Shown here one piece after another: positions 10,200 to 21,841 of a stretch of DNA of 64,000 bases. The DNA is from Orobanche coerulescens (Eukaryota; Streptophyta; Magnoliopsida; Lamiales; Orobanchaceae). The DNA lies in the NCBI GenBank assembly GCA_033398695.1, contig CM065816.1:134265358-134329357 (forward strand). The letters run 5' to 3'. The notes beneath the pieces are model-generated. The model saw only the letters and a list, made by a program, of their open reading frames with translations. It was not told the origin of the DNA and did not search any database. The position numbers and the translations under genes are program-made. Within the stretch, counting starts at the first letter, position 1. Every line of letters begins with the position of its first letter.

Positions 10200-11125
10200 A
10201 CTAAAGATTTAACGGGTGTCTATTATCCTACATGTTCACGTGTTCTTTATCATTGTACTATGATAATTTCTCAATTAGCTCATTGTAGTACTTTTTAAAA
10301 TTTACAATTACCCGCTACTCTCATAGTAAAAAAAAATGGATAAAATATTTTAAACAAATTCCTAACGTTTTTTTAATTGCAAAATGTTTAGACCCGTCCT
10401 TCAAATACGAAGGTGTGTGCAATCTTTTGGAAATTTGTTATAAATTTTTTGAAGAAATAAAATATTGTAAAAGTCTTACTTATGAAGCTTTAGAATTGCC
10501 AAATTTTATGGAAATCAAAACTAGTCTTTATTGTGATTTACAAAATCTTTTTCAAGAATATACTTCAAAATATAGTGGAAATGTTAGTCGTAAACAAACT
10601 GTTAAGAGCAGTGGTTCTTCCTCTTATGGATTTCACACTAGTACTCAAGTGGGTCAAATGCTTCAATCGTTTTTCGCAAATAAAGGTCATAGTAGTCAAC
10701 CACAATTTTCCGAACTAGAAGAATACCTTTGGGAGCCTAAGGGAGGGGAATTACTTAATGCAGGGCCAAATGACGTGGACGTGTTAAATTGGTGGTCAAT
10801 CAAGCAAGGTCAATACCCCATTCTTACAATCTGGCGAAAGAGATATTTTCTGTCCCGGCATCAACGGTAGCGGTCGAGCAAGCCTTTAGCGAGGGAGGAT
10901 ACATGCGTGACGAACGAAGATCCCAACTTACACCACAATCTTGAAGCCCAACTATTGCTCAAAGATCATACATTGGTCGAAGCAAGAGAGCAAGAGAACA
11001 AATGGGATGATTTGTTCCAAGAATACCCAATAACCAGGACCGAGGCCGAGACCACCGATGCGAGCAAGTCATCTCAATGCACCGAAGGCGAAGACTTCGA
11101 CGATGACTTCGACTTCGACATGTAG
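10200..11125 (+). pseudogene. hAT transposase, C-terminal remnant
   Basis: Remnant of an Ac/Tam3-type hAT transposase, which cuts and pastes the element in the nucleus. Family wording starts with LTGVYYPTCSRVLYH (about 10213). It continues through FKYEGVCNLLEICYKFFEE to the dimerisation domain: ELEEYLWEP, DVLNWWSIKQGQYPIL (about 10710-10830), then VPASTVAVEQAFSEGG in another frame (about 10848-10890). The C-terminus LEAQLLLKDHTLVE and an acidic tail ending at 11125 lie in a third frame. The BED zinc finger and most of the RNase-H-like catalytic core are missing, so it cannot transpose itself. It is related to the hAT#2 transposase. Confidence 0.85.
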
Positions 11126-11457
11126 AAGACTTTATTATTAGTAATTAGGATTATCATTAGTAATTTTTGAAATTTAATGTATTTTTTAAAAGAGTTTAAT
11201 ACTCTTTCATGGGTTTTCTTTTCGGTTCTTTCCCATGACGCCTTTATTGAACCGACAGGACTTAGTTATAAGTACCACAAACTATCATCTAAGGAATAAT
11301 AAGAAATAGTTGCCCTAATTTCTTCTCTCTCTCTCTCTCTATTTCTTTTCGGTTATTTTTCAAAATTGTTTCTTTTATTTTATTATTGATTATTTCATTA
11401 ACTTATATAAAAATACACTTAAACAACAAAAAAAAATTAAAGTGAAGTTTACAAAAA

Positions 11458-11665
11458 AACGGTTCGGGCGGTTCGAACCGAGAACCGCCGGTTCGGAACC
11501 GAAACCGGAACCGAAACCAGAACCGCCTGTTCGGAAACGAAATCAGAACCGCCGGTTCCTGATTCGAACCGAAACCATGGAACTATGTTACCGGTTCGGT
11601 TTTGGTTCCCGTTTATGGAACCGTGGAACCGGCGATTCGGTTCTGGTTTGAACGGGAACCGGAAC
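11458..11665 (+). repeat. subterminal GGTTC/GAACC array of hAT#1, right
   Basis: About fifteen GAACCG/CGGTTC words in 200 bp, matching the left array and ending just before the terminal repeat. A short CT microsatellite lies at about 11324-11341 upstream. Confidence 0.82.
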
Positions 11666-11686
11666 CGTGGCCACCTCTAAGATCGG

Positions 11687-11762
11687 TTACGGCCGTAAGG
11701 GCACTAGGCGGCATCCGGATGAAGGCCGGTTACGGACGTAAGGGTGACGGTTACGGCCGTAA
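11687..11762 (+). promoter_or_regulatory. U3 array of TTACGGCCGTAA in element C, right half
   Basis: Perfect palindromes lie at 11687 and 11751 and a one-base variant (TTACGGACGTAA) at 11730. It continues the array at 9602-9678, separated only by hAT#1. Confidence 0.88.
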
Positions 11763-12609
11763 CTCTGTCGGCCATATCTAGGCCTGGTGTCGGACCAGAC
11801 CTCATTTTACCCCTTTTCTTCATCCTGGTGGCGGCTGGCGACGGGGGAAGTCGAGGAGTGGAGTTTTTGGTCGATTCCACTCGATTTCTAGGCATTTTGG
11901 AAGACTCTTGTCGATCATATCATCACCTAATCCTTGTTCTTCGTCGAATCGAGGTAAATTCTTGAAACCTCCTAAAGTTGACTTTTGGGATTCCTTCTTG
12001 ATCTTTGTTGTTCGTCTGATTTTTGATGAATCGGTTGATGTTTTTGAACATTAATAATCCTGTTCTATGGGTTGTATATCCATATATCGAGTTTGTTTAG
12101 CTCGATTAGTGATTCGAGTGTTCTTGGGAGTTATCGAATGTTGAGTGTTCGATTAAATGTCCTAATGAGTTTTCTTTCGATAGTTTGGTGGGATTTCCAT
12201 TGTTTTTTACCCTGATTCTCATTGTAATCGTATCTCCATTGTTTTTACCGGAGGATTGTAGGTATTCGAGTTTTTCCCGATTGAACCGTGTTCTTCGGAG
12301 TGTTCGGTATCGGTTATTGAGGCAAGTATTTTCTTATGCGATTTGTGTCCTACAAATAGAGTTTACATGTTGGATTTACGATGGTTGGTTTACCCTCGTG
12401 AATATGATTTGTGTGAATTGATTATGATTTGATTATTTCCAACGTTGAGGGCTTTAATGATACCCTTTGTTTAATGTTGTGGAATCGGGTATTCCGTGTT
12501 AATTATGTTGTAATGTCTGTTGACTCAAAGTATTTTGATGATGATCGTATTCAAAATATTTAACAAAATATATCTCATCGAGATGCTACATTGAAGGAAA
12601 ATTATGTTC

Positions 12610-13419
12610 ATAGCGCATGCTAAATTCTCAAAGGTAGTGCACGCTATCGAGGGTTCAAACTCACCTGCAGTCAGGCAAGTTATCTGCAGCCTAGTGGAGT
12701 CACCTGATGGATAGCGCACGCAAAGGTCATAATATCAGCGCACGCTAAGCTGTTAGTCTTAGCGCACGCTATCATCTTTATGCAACGCACGCTATCGCAC
12801 TCAAGGCAGAGAGACAGTAAGGTCTGGACAAAAAAAAAAGAAAAGGATTTGCGCACGCTACAGACGTTCATTTACGTACGCTATTTTGACTCATTAGCGC
12901 ACATTACCTAGCAAAAGTTTGCGCACGCTACCGGATAACATGTTTGGTAGTCCAGTAGCCACTGGACTCAAAATAAGAAAGCACTTACGTATGCTACACA
13001 AGGTAACGTACGTTACTGAGGAAAGTATATAGCGCACGCAATTCTACACTTATTAGCGCACGCTAAATCATTCAAATTTCTACCGTTGGACAATTTAACC
13101 GTTGGAACACAGGAGTCAAAAGGAGATCCGAGAAATCTGGAAAGTTAATATTAAACAATACTAGCGCACGCTATTTACAATTGGTAGCGCACGCTAAGTA
13201 TAAATATATACGTTGGGAAAGAGTTGTTGGGGAGACAAACCGATAGAATCTAAAGTCAATTTTGAAGACTTGTTGACCAACCGTTAGCGCACGCTACGAA
13301 GGTATGACTAGCGCACGCTAGCCATATAATTTTACCATTGGAACAGTTTTGTGACCGTTCAGATCGGCCAAGTCAGAGATCGATTGTGCACGCTATGGAG
13401 GTATTATTAGCGCACGCTA
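12610..13419 (+). promoter_or_regulatory. U3 array of TAGCGCACGCTA in the copia 5' LTR
   Basis: About twenty copies of a 12-bp motif (consensus TAGCGYRCGCTA; TAGCGTACGCTA would be a perfect palindrome) lie 15-90 bp apart. Exact copies include 12759, 13162, 13185 and 13408. Perfect palindromic variants such as TAACGTACGTTA also occur (13003). The array ends 38 bp before the TATA box. Variants are mostly C-to-T or G-to-A at CpG sites. Confidence 0.92.
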
Positions 13420-13457
13420 ATAGTACAAATATCAGAATTCGAAGAAGGACTGACACC

Positions 13458-13465
13458 TATAAATA
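13458..13465 (+). promoter_or_regulatory. TATA box of the copia 5' LTR
   Basis: TATAAATA preceded by GACACC. The matching box in the 3' LTR is at 23089-23096 (TATAAATA). Confidence 0.78.
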
Positions 13466-14067
13466 TCCATATCATTTGGGTATCTCATACAACTTCAAGC
13501 ATTCAAGCATACAAGCAATCAAAGCATTCTTGAACTCAGTTTTCTATCTTTTATTGCATTCTAAGTTGTGAGAAGAAAGATACAAAGAGTGATACATCTT
13601 GTAATATTTATTATACCTTGTATTCTTTCATTTGGTTGTGAGTGTTGCATAACTCATACGAGAGATTTAGAGAAACGAATTTAGAGTCACTAATCCGGTG
13701 TTATTAGGATCATTGATCCGGCATTATTAGGATTACACTCTAATATTCGTAAAGTGAGTATTATCTAGTTCTGATAGAACACTAGATAAACAAAGTTTAT
13801 TTTGAGAGTGGTTGTGGGTGGACCAATAGAAGACAAGCGGTTGTAAAGGTTGTTGTACTCGGACCGATCGAAGACGAGTCAAGTGTGTGGTTGTTCTTGA
13901 GCCAATAGAAAAAGAAGTCGGAGAGAGGACGTAGGCAAGTTGCCGAACCTCTATAAATCTTTGAGTCATTTACTTTCCACACTATTTACTTTTATTCGCG
14001 AGAAAGTTCGATATTCCGCATTACCACTATTCAACCCCTATTCCAGTGGTGAATTTATCTCTTCAGT

Positions 14068-14079
14068 TGGTATCGGAGC
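14068..14079 (+). promoter_or_regulatory. primer binding site of the copia element
   Basis: TGGTATCGGAGC lies 2 bp after the LTR. It differs by one base from the usual initiator-methionyl-tRNA site TGGTATCAGAGC. Confidence 0.85.
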
Positions 14080-14126
14080 GGGTCTCTTTTTAAAGGTTTA
14101 ACCACCTAAGGGAACAAGATCCGCAA

Positions 14127-15846
14127 ATGGCACTTCTTGGCCAAATCGAAGGAAATGCTCTCAACCGTCCTCCCTTCTTCGATGGTTCCAATTTCATCAC
14201 ATGGAAAAAAAATGGCTATATTCGTTCAAGCCTATGATATTGAAATTTGGAAAGTCATTGCACTTGGTCCGAAACTCGCCAAGAAAGAAGATGGATCGTT
14301 GAAAAAGTTTGACGAGTTCAACGACGAGGACTGGAGGAACACGCACATCAATTCACGTGCTACTCAACTTCTCTATTGCACCCTTAATCCCGAAGAACTC
14401 AATAGGATATCTTCCTACGAAAGTGCAAAGGAAATCTGGGAAATCCTCGAAGTAACTCATGAAGGAACCACCCAAGTTAAGGAGACTAAAATCAACATGC
14501 TTCTTCATGACTACGAACTCTTCTCCATGGAGGACGAGGAAATGATCACCAATATGTTGGATCGGTTCTAGGCTATAACCAATGGACTTGCATCATTTGG
14601 AAAGCCTATATCTAGTAGCGACAAAGCTAAGAAAATTCTTCGCTCATTTCCACGCGAATGGGATGCCATGGTTACCGCGACCATGGAGTCCAAAGATCTC
14701 AACAAGCTCGAGTTTAGTGCCCTCATCGGGTCACTCATCAATTATGAGATCGTTCTCAAGTCTATAGGTACCAAACCTAAGCTTCGTGAAAAGGTAGTCG
14801 CATTCAATGTTGATAGCGATGTTGAGGAAGATGTTCCTGAGGATGAAGACGACGAGGAACTTGCTCTCTACGCCAAGAACTTTAGAAGGTGTAAATATCT
14901 AATTCAAAGAAGGCGAAATTTCCTTGGTCGGGATGGTTAGGCGGAACAAAATAAGAATAGCTATGTTCCTATAAAGAAGTTCGACAATAATTGTCGGAAA
15001 TGCGGTCAAGCCGGTCACTATGCCAAGGATTAGCGAGGATCCTCTTGAAAGCCTCAAATCGAAAGATTCAAAAAGAAGGAGGTTCTAATCGAGTCTTGGA
15101 GTGACGACGAGGAGGAGATTGAAAGATCTCTCGATGCTAATCTTGCATTTATCGCACTCGACTCCGAAAGCAATATTGAGGTAAGCTCTAAACTCAATGA
15201 TGATGAATATGATAATTTTTATTTTTGCAATTCACAAGAAGACCATCATGACGATGAGCTATTAAGTTCGTTTGAATCTTTAAACATAGAATACGACGAG
15301 ATGGTTAAATTAAATATGTCCTTAAAGAGGAAAATAAAATCTTTAGAACTCGAAAAATCCTCTCTTCAAAACAAGGGCAAAACTATTGAGCTCGACCATA
15401 CCTTATGCCTTGAAAAGGAAAGCGTTTTGAAAATCGAGTTGACGAAAACTGAAAAGGAGCTAAAATATATTTTGAACAAATTTACTCTCGGAAATGAGAA
15501 ATTCGAAAAGCTCTTATCCATTCAAAAATCTCCATTATTAAAACACGGCCTTGGTTTCGACCCGTTTAAAAGGGAACAATCCCTTATCAACCTTGACAAA
15601 ATAAAGAAAACCGAAGCCGAGAATTCAAAAACTCCTTTCAAACAATGAGTTCATGATAACGTTCGTTCAAAGTTAAGAACCATCAAAGTTAAACAAATAT
15701 GGGTTCCAAAAGGGACAATTATTCCTAATGCTATAAGTATCGTTAACTTTGGAGGACCCAAAAGGGCTTGGGTACCGAAACAACCAAGAAACACTATTTT
15801 TGTAGGTACAGGCACCAAGGAAAAGCAAGTGGTACATTGATAACGG
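14127..15846 (+). pseudogene. copia gag with broken zinc knuckle and coiled coil
   Basis: The capsid gene starts at ATG 14127 (MALLGQIEG). A frameshift follows in the A-run near 14203-14211, and the frame continues from MAIFVQAYDIEIW to a TAG at 14569-14571 where the family has a glutamine. Beyond it come KAKKILRSFPREW and an acidic segment, a TAG at 14938, and a zinc knuckle CRKCGQAGHYAKD at about 14995-15033 whose last cysteine codon is replaced by a stop. An acidic and then lysine/glutamate-rich coiled coil (about 15300-15600) follows, as in SIRE-type gag. At least one frameshift and three stops rule out function. Confidence 0.88.
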
Positions 15847-16033
15847 ATGCTCAAGGCACATGTGCGGCTCCGAGGACTTATTTGAAGACCTCGAATATCA
15901 AGAACAAGGACATGTGACCTTTGGGGACAATCAAAAGGGAAAAATTAAAGGCATCAGAAAAGTCGGTAAGGAACCTTCTCCCTCTATCAACAAAGTATTA
16001 TTTGTTGAAGGTTTGCATCACAACTTACTTAGC
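15836..16033 (+). pseudogene. copia protease, cut by a solo LTR
   Basis: Aspartic protease that would cleave the gag-pol polyprotein. The active-site block reads YIDNGCSRHMCG, where copia proteases have DSG or DTG, so the residue after the catalytic Asp is changed. The frame continues through VTFGDNQKGKIKG to LHHNLLS, and there the 1.3-kb solo LTR interrupts it. The protein resumes at 17367 with SQLCDEGFKILF. Confidence 0.82.
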
Positions 16034-16843
16034 TGTTGTTGGTTGATTCTTTAGTCTAATACTCGCAAGCGCACGATTTGTTCGATGTAGATATGCGGTG
16101 CAAGGTCGATTCCACAGGGAGGACTATAATAGTGAAGTCAAATTATTCCTATCGTTTTGAACCAAATTTAAATTAAATTCTAACCTAGTCCCAAATAATT
16201 TGATATTGGAATGTTATAATTGCATTAAATAACTAGTAATTTTTATGTAGAATTTAGATAACTTGATTTTAAATAATTTACTAGGGTTTAGAGTCCACCA
16301 ATGTCTATTTATTATTTATTTGATATTTTAATTCCAAGAAATTCAGGGAATAGATTCTGAAATCAATCTCACTATTTCCCTATAGATTTGACAATAAGTA
16401 CAAAATTATAAATCAAATATAGATTTTCCTTCACTTGAAAAATATAATTTCTAAGCATTATATGTATCCAATTTAATGGAAAATAAATAATCAAAGAAAT
16501 GAACTAATATCAATAATCACAAAGCAATGAGGAATTTATAACTATCAAAAATACGTGATATAATTGATGAAATAATATTCCCCTATTGAAGCGAAAATCA
16601 TAATCATTAAAAATATTTATATGGAATTATTATATAAATATTAATAATAATATAGACATGGTTTCATCATAACCCCAGTAAAATAAAATTACTCACTCAT
16701 AATAACAACACAAATAAATAAATATTCCATAATATTATTACACAAATATAATTTTATTACACAATATTTTTATTTCTCTCCCTTACAATAATATCTCTCT
16801 ATTTTTTCTCCTTTTGTCTCCTCTCCAAACACTACACATTCAT

Positions 16844-16855
16844 CCCCTATTTATA
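16844..16855 (-). promoter_or_regulatory. TATA box of the solo LTR
   Basis: On the minus strand, TATAAATAGGGG. About 75 bp upstream of it lies the 28-nt inverted repeat at 16932-16959. Confidence 0.65.
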
Positions 16856-16931
16856 CTACTACAAAATTAATAAAATAATAATTTTTAACATTTTAAAATC
16901 CCACCCCTAATTATTTCACGGCTGCTAAGGG

Positions 16932-16959
16932 GTGCTGATGTCATAGATGACATCAGCAC
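16932..16959. repeat. perfect 13-bp inverted repeat in the solo LTR
   Basis: GTGCTGATGTCAT and ATGACATCAGCAC are separated by only AG, forming a near-perfect palindrome. Its core TGATGTCA/TGACATCA resembles a bZIP site. It lies upstream of the minus-strand TATA box. Confidence 0.9.
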
Positions 16960-17361
16960 AAAGTTGAATTTCTGGTCCAATCGGGTGTTGACACGTGGCA
17001 CAATATGGTCCATCTATTTAATTGTCCTTCGAACGGTCATAACTTCTTCATACGAACTCGGATTTGGATGATTTTTTTTAAAACGATCATCTCGACGAGA
17101 CGAATAAAATGAGACCAGTCGTGACTATATTTGAATTTTGTAAAAATATCGCCCTTGAACCAATTAATCTGTCTTGTACCGGTTGGCTAACCTGCAGATA
17201 TAATTTAATTCCAATTAATTATCCAAAAATGACACAAAATTATAGAAAATTCTAACAAAATAAAATAATATAAATATATGGTAAAACGAATAACCTATCA
17301 CATAACACACAATTATATATATAAAATACTAATAAAAATATTACTCAAAATATACTAAACA

Positions 17362-18536
17362 TTAGCGTTTCTCAACTTTGTGATGAAGGTTTTAAGATTC
17401 TCTTCGAGCAAACTCATTGCACGGCATTTAGAAATGATAAAATTGCATTCATCGGTTTGAGATGTGGAAATATTTATATTGTCGATCTTAATGATAGAAG
17501 TTCATTCAATAAAAATTGTCTTATTACTTTGGATGATAATGCATATTTATGGCATCGTAAATTGGGGCATACATCTCTTTCCATCATTTCTATTTTATCA
17601 AGACACGATCTTGTCTGTGGTTTACCCAAACTCAAATTTGATCGGAAGCATTTGTGTGAATCATGCATAAAAGGGAAACATACTCGAGAATCTTTCAAAC
17701 CAAAATTCGAGGTTTCCACTAGCCGTATTCTTGAACTTGTGCATATGGATTTAATTGGACCATCAAGATATGTTAGTCTAAATGGTAAGCTTTACACATT
17801 GGTCATTGTTGATGATTATTCCCGTTTCACTTGGGTTAGGTTTATCGCTCATAAAGATGACACATTTTTCGAGTTTTCCAAATGGTGTCGTTTGGTGCAA
17901 AATGAGAAAAATCTTTCTATAATTTTAATCCGCACCGATCACGGAGGTGAATTTGATTGCACTCCGTTTGAGCTTTTATGTGACAAATATGGTATTAATC
18001 ATAATTTTTCGGCTCCTAAAATGCCTCAACAAAATGGGGTTGTTGAAAGGAAAAATCGATCTTTGGAGGAAATGTCAAGGACTATGCTTAATGAATACTC
18101 AGTTCCACAATACTTTTGAGCCGAAGCAATTTTTACGGCATGTTATGTGATTAACCGTGTCCATATTTGTAGAACTAACCTTAAAACTCCGTATGAACTA
18201 TGGAAGGGCAAAAAGCCAAATTTATCGTATTTCCATCCTTTTGGTTGCAATGTGTTTATCCTAAATAATGGTAAGGATAACTTGGGGAAATTTGATGCTA
18301 AATCCGATTCTGGTATATTTCTTGGTTATGCTACAAATAGCAAAGCATATCGTGTTTATAACATTAGAACAAATAAAGTTGAAGAATCCATCCATGTTAA
18401 ATTCAACGATATGATCTCACCCCCGAGAAAGGTAGAATATTTTGATGATGCACGCATTTTTCCGGACTCTCATCCCTCAAACGAAATGGAGAAAATTTCG
18501 GAAATTCAAAAGAAAACAATCGAGAGTCTACCGTAA
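17362..18536 (+). pseudogene. copia integrase
   Basis: This enzyme would insert element DNA. After the protease end come the GAG-pre-integrase zinc finger (LWHRKLGHTS ... CESCIKGKH, about 17550-17680) and the rve catalytic core. The core has the acidic residues in VHMDLIGP, RTDHGGEF and VVERKNRSLEE (17740-18070). A TGA at 18117 replaces an expected tryptophan. The protein continues in the same sense with NRVHICRTNLKTPYELW and the conserved FLGYATNSKAYRVYN region, to a stop at 18536. Catalytic residues are present but the frame is not. Confidence 0.9.
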
Positions 18537-18539
18537 GAT

Positions 18540-20176
18540 TGGAGGCATATCAAGGACCATCCAAAAGATCTTGTGATTAGAAACATTGAAGATGGTGTTC
18601 AAACCCGAAGGAGAACCACCGAATATATGGCTCATTGTGCTTTCATATCCGAAATAGTTCCCAAGAATATATCCGAGGCTCTTGATGATGAAAGTTGGGT
18701 GATGGCAATGCAAGAGGAGCTTGTACAATTCATGCACAATAATGTATGGAATTTAGTTCCCGCTCCTAAAGATAAAACAATTATCGGAATTAAATGGGTG
18801 CACAAAATCAAGAGTGATGAAGACGGTTATCCAATTCAAAATAAATCTCGTTTGGTCGCTCAAGGGTATAATCAAGAGGAAGGCCTTGATTACGAAGAAA
18901 GTTTTGCTCCCGTGGCTCGACACGAAGCCATCCGTTTGTTATGTGAATTTGCCGCTCACAAAGAGATCAAACTATTTCAAATGGATGTGAAAAGTGCATT
19001 CTTGAATGGCTACATTCAAGAAGAAGTATATGTCAAGCAACCTCCCGATTTGAAGATCATCAATTTTCAGATCACGTCTACAAGATCAACAAGGCACACT
19101 ACGTGTTGAAACAAGCACCCTGAGCATGGTATGATCGTTTAAGTCAATTTTTAATTGCAAATGATTATAAAAGAGGTAAAGTCGATAATACCTTGTTTGT
19201 GAAAATATTGAATAATGATCTACTTGTTTGCCAAATCTATGTTGATGATATTGTTTTTGGAGATACTAACGAATCATTGTGCCAAGATTTCTCTAATCTT
19301 ATGAAAGGAGAGTTCGAGATGAGTATGATGAGAGAATTAACATTCTTCCTCGGGCTTCAAATCAAATAATGCGAAGATGGAATCTTTATTCATCAAACAA
19401 AGTACTCAAACGATCTCCTAAAGAAATTCAAAATGGAGAGTAGCAAAGTGATTTCAATGCCAATGTCCTCTTCATTAAAGCTTGAAAAAGATTAAAATGG
19501 CAAATCCGTAGATCAAAAATTATATCGAGGTATGATCGGATCTTTGCTATATTTGACTGCTTCTAGGCCAGACATAATATTTGCTACATGCTTATGTGCT
19601 CGATTCCAAGCTAATCCTAAGGAATCACATTTAATTACTTGTAAACACATTTTCCGTTACTTGAAAGGGACCATCAGACTAGGTCTATGGTATCTCTCTT
19701 GCTTGGATTTTAATTTGATTGCATATAGTGATGCCGATTTCGGTGGATGCAAAATTGATAAAAAGAGTACTAGTGGTACATGTCATTTTATCGGTTTATG
19801 CTTAATATCTAGGGGAAGTAAAAAGCAAACCAGTGTAGTGTTGTCTACAGCTGAGGCCAAATACGTTGCTGCAGGGAGCGCCTGTGCTCAGGTACTCTGG
19901 ATTAGAAATCAACTCCGCGACTACGGCGTTTATTTTAAAAATACCCCTATTTTATGTGATAATACTAGTGCAATAAATTTGAGCAAAAATCCTGTGTTGC
20001 ATAGTAGGACTAAGCATATAGACATTAGACATCACTTTCTATGCGATCATGTGCAAAAGAAAGATATCTGTTTAATTTTTGTCGGGACAAAAGATCAACT
20101 AGCTGATATCTTTACAAAACCTCTTCCCAAGGAATCATTTAATTCTATTCGTTTGCAACTTGGTATGGACATCTAG
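18540..20176 (+). pseudogene. copia reverse transcriptase and RNase H
   Basis: RT begins around [12 protein letters not shown] and [13 protein letters not shown], with [23 protein letters not shown] and [10 protein letters not shown] (18700-19030). A frameshift near 19055 and an in-frame TGA near 19121 follow. The catalytic box YVDDIVFG is intact (about 19232). Further stops lie near 19367 and 19492. RNase H is open from 19532 to 20176 with SDADFGGC, LSTAEAKYVAAGSA and the C-terminal DIFTKPLPKE. Order and wording fit SIRE/Maximus copia. The gene is inactive through at least three stops and one frameshift. Confidence 0.92.
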
Positions 20177-20236
20177 ACAATTTTTGAAATTAGTTTTCTA
20201 CTCGAGAAATCAATATCTATCAAACGTTCCATTCGC

Positions 20237-20419
20237 TAGCGCGCGCTAGCTTCATTTTTTTAACGCACGCTAACTTTCGTCTTTGATAGCGTACGCTAAC
20301 CTTTTATCTGTTGCATGCGCTAATTAAAATTCTTCATATTCCGAATTTGCTACTGGACAGTCCAGTGAGCTACCCATATACTCCTAACGTACTCTAATCT
20401 TACATTCCTAGCGCACTAA
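20237..20419 (+). promoter_or_regulatory. second TAGCGYRCGCTA array, upstream of ORF3
   Basis: Six motif copies lie between pol and ORF3. They include two perfect palindromes (TAGCGCGCGCTA at 20237, TAGCGTACGCTA at 20287) and variants at 20261, 20311 and about 20385 and 20409. A separate palindrome ACTGGACAGTCCAGT lies at 20353-20367. The array ends about 20 bp before a TATATAAA box, repeating the LTR promoter layout inside the element. Confidence 0.85.
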
Positions 20420-20438
20420 TTAAACCTGCTCAGTTCAC

Positions 20439-20446
20439 TATATAAA
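20439..20446 (+). promoter_or_regulatory. internal TATA box ahead of ORF3
   Basis: TATATAAA is followed by a leader of about 140 nt before ATG 20588. Together with the array it looks like an internal promoter for ORF3. This is an inference from layout. Confidence 0.55.
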
Positions 20447-20587
20447 CTCTGTTCAGCTCAGAAACACTCTCATCCTCTCATAACGTACGCAAACACACAG
20501 ATCCCCTTTCAGCAAGAACCCTAGCCGAAAAATTCGATCCATCCAATTCCGATTTCTTCTTCAAATCTTCCAATTACTTCCAGATTT

Positions 20588-21841
20588 ATGTCGAGCAAGG
20601 GCCGCAAATCTATGGAGAAAACTTACAAAATGCAAAATGCCCTCGCGACCCAGAATACGATGCGACCCGCTTCGTGTCATATACCGCGTCGAAGGTGTTT
20701 TCTGAAATTCTCCCTCAGGAGCATATTACGGACTGCTACTTCTTTAATTTTCCAAGCCTAGAATGGGTAAATGTTGTAATCTCGGATTTTTTTCTCATCC
20801 ATTGGAATTGCCCGATTTGTTGAATGTAAGGATCCCATATTTCCCGAGCTTGTCCGCGAATTTTACGCAAACCTTCATGTTGCTGAAAGTGAAGGTTCCT
20901 CATCCCTAGTCTTAGGGAGTTTGGTTAGAGGAACGGTAGTGAAAGTTTCCTCGGAAATTTTAACTCAACTTTTTGGTCTACCATCCGATGGGTTTTTGTG
21001 TGCTGGAAAATTGATTGCTGAGGAAACTGGAGTAAGGGACATTGATGTGAAAGAATTCCTGAGTTCAAAAGCCGTAATAGACATCGCCCACGAATTCTTC
21101 GAGAACAATGATTTTGGGATTAACATCCGACTCCTTTTAGTTGCTCTCACAAAGTGTATAATGCCCAAGGTAAACACGCAACATAAGTTAGTCGGAGTCG
21201 ACAAACACGTTGTATACCGAGTGCTTAATGATGATAAAGTTGATTTTGCCGCTATCGTCACAAGTTGGATGAAAGTGAAGGGCGGCCTTTTTCGGTCGAA
21301 GAATTATGCGTCTCGATCCCGCAAGGCTGGAATGCTGTATGGTTCCATCCTTATGGCGATCTTCAGATTTCATCATGTGGACTTGTCGAAATACAAAGCC
21401 GTCCCCATTTCTCTCGGTCATGAGATCTCGGATTACTCGCTAAAATCCATGCACATTGTCCGGACGATCAACCGAGGTTGGATTCTTTTCCCATATCTTC
21501 GCGTAGACGACCAAGTGGAGAAAGGGACACGTATGCCTACACCGAAAGAGAGAATCACTCGACGAGGACCACACACCCTTCGGTAAATACAAACCGGAGA
21601 ATTCGTGAGGAAGCCCACTTCTAAGGGAAAGCGTCCGATGCGAGAGACTCTTACCGAGGAAGAGGAGAGTGACCTCGTTTCACGGATGCGCAGCATCGAG
21701 ACTTCTCAAATGGAGATCTGTGAAGACGTTCGTTCTCTTCGCTCTGAGGTTCAAGGAGTACGCGGGCTGCTTGAAAATTTCATTCGCTTCACTCATCCGT
21801 CGTTCCCGCTTCCACCGTCCTCATCCGAGCACACACCCTAG
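20588..21841 (+). pseudogene. copia third ORF (plant-specific transposon protein, env position)
   Basis: The first ATG is at 20588 and the frame breaks soon after; useful blocks lie in three frames. SYTASKVFSEILPQ (about 20675) is followed by FPELVREFYANLHV (about 20836) and then an open stretch 20921-21586 with QLFGLPSDGF, LVALTKCIMPKVNTQ and LYGSILMAIFRFH. A tail at 21605-21841 has a charged helix and a proline-rich end. The wording resembles the 'putative plant transposon protein' domain found after pol in many plant LTR elements. It is not a recognisable membrane envelope protein. Function is unknown. Confidence 0.72.

Larger units (their letters stand above)
9734..11679 (+). mobile_element. 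hAT transposon #1 (TAGAGGTGG ends)
   Basis: Terminal inverted repeats TAGAGGTGGCC ... GGCCACCTCTA are flanked by perfect 8-bp target duplications AGATCGGT (9726-9733 and 11680-11687), diagnostic for hAT. Both ends carry dense GGTTC/GAACC words (about 9748-9990 and 11458-11665). The interior keeps only the C-terminal half of the transposase, so the element is an internally deleted, non-autonomous copy. It landed within the TTACGGCCGTAA array of element C. Confidence 0.95.
12518..14065 (+). repeat. copia 5' LTR
   Basis: 1548 bp. It contains about twenty copies of TAGCGCACGCTA-like motifs (12610-13419), a TATA box at 13458 and a short inner repeat (GGTGTTATTAGGATC / GGCATTATTAGGATT near 13700). 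It is 66 bp longer than the 3' LTR, largely because the 3' copy lost segments between motif copies. Confidence 0.95.
16034..17361 (-). mobile_element. solo LTR inserted in the copia protease
   Basis: A 1328-bp sequence has TGTTG...AAACA ends and a perfect 5-bp target duplication TTAGC (16029-16033 and 17362-17366). Near its left end the words CGCAAGCGCACGA and GATTCCACAGGGAGG look like the reversed terminal part of an Athila/Tat-type LTR. A minus-strand TATA box (16844-16855) supports minus orientation. No coding region or primer site is present, so it is best read as a solo LTR left by LTR-LTR recombination. The family is tentative. Confidence 0.82.

Noticed and set aside
20588..21841. Retroviral envelope gene in the copia element
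   Set aside because: No signal peptide, transmembrane segments or envelope motifs are visible; wording fits a plant-specific transposon protein of unknown function.
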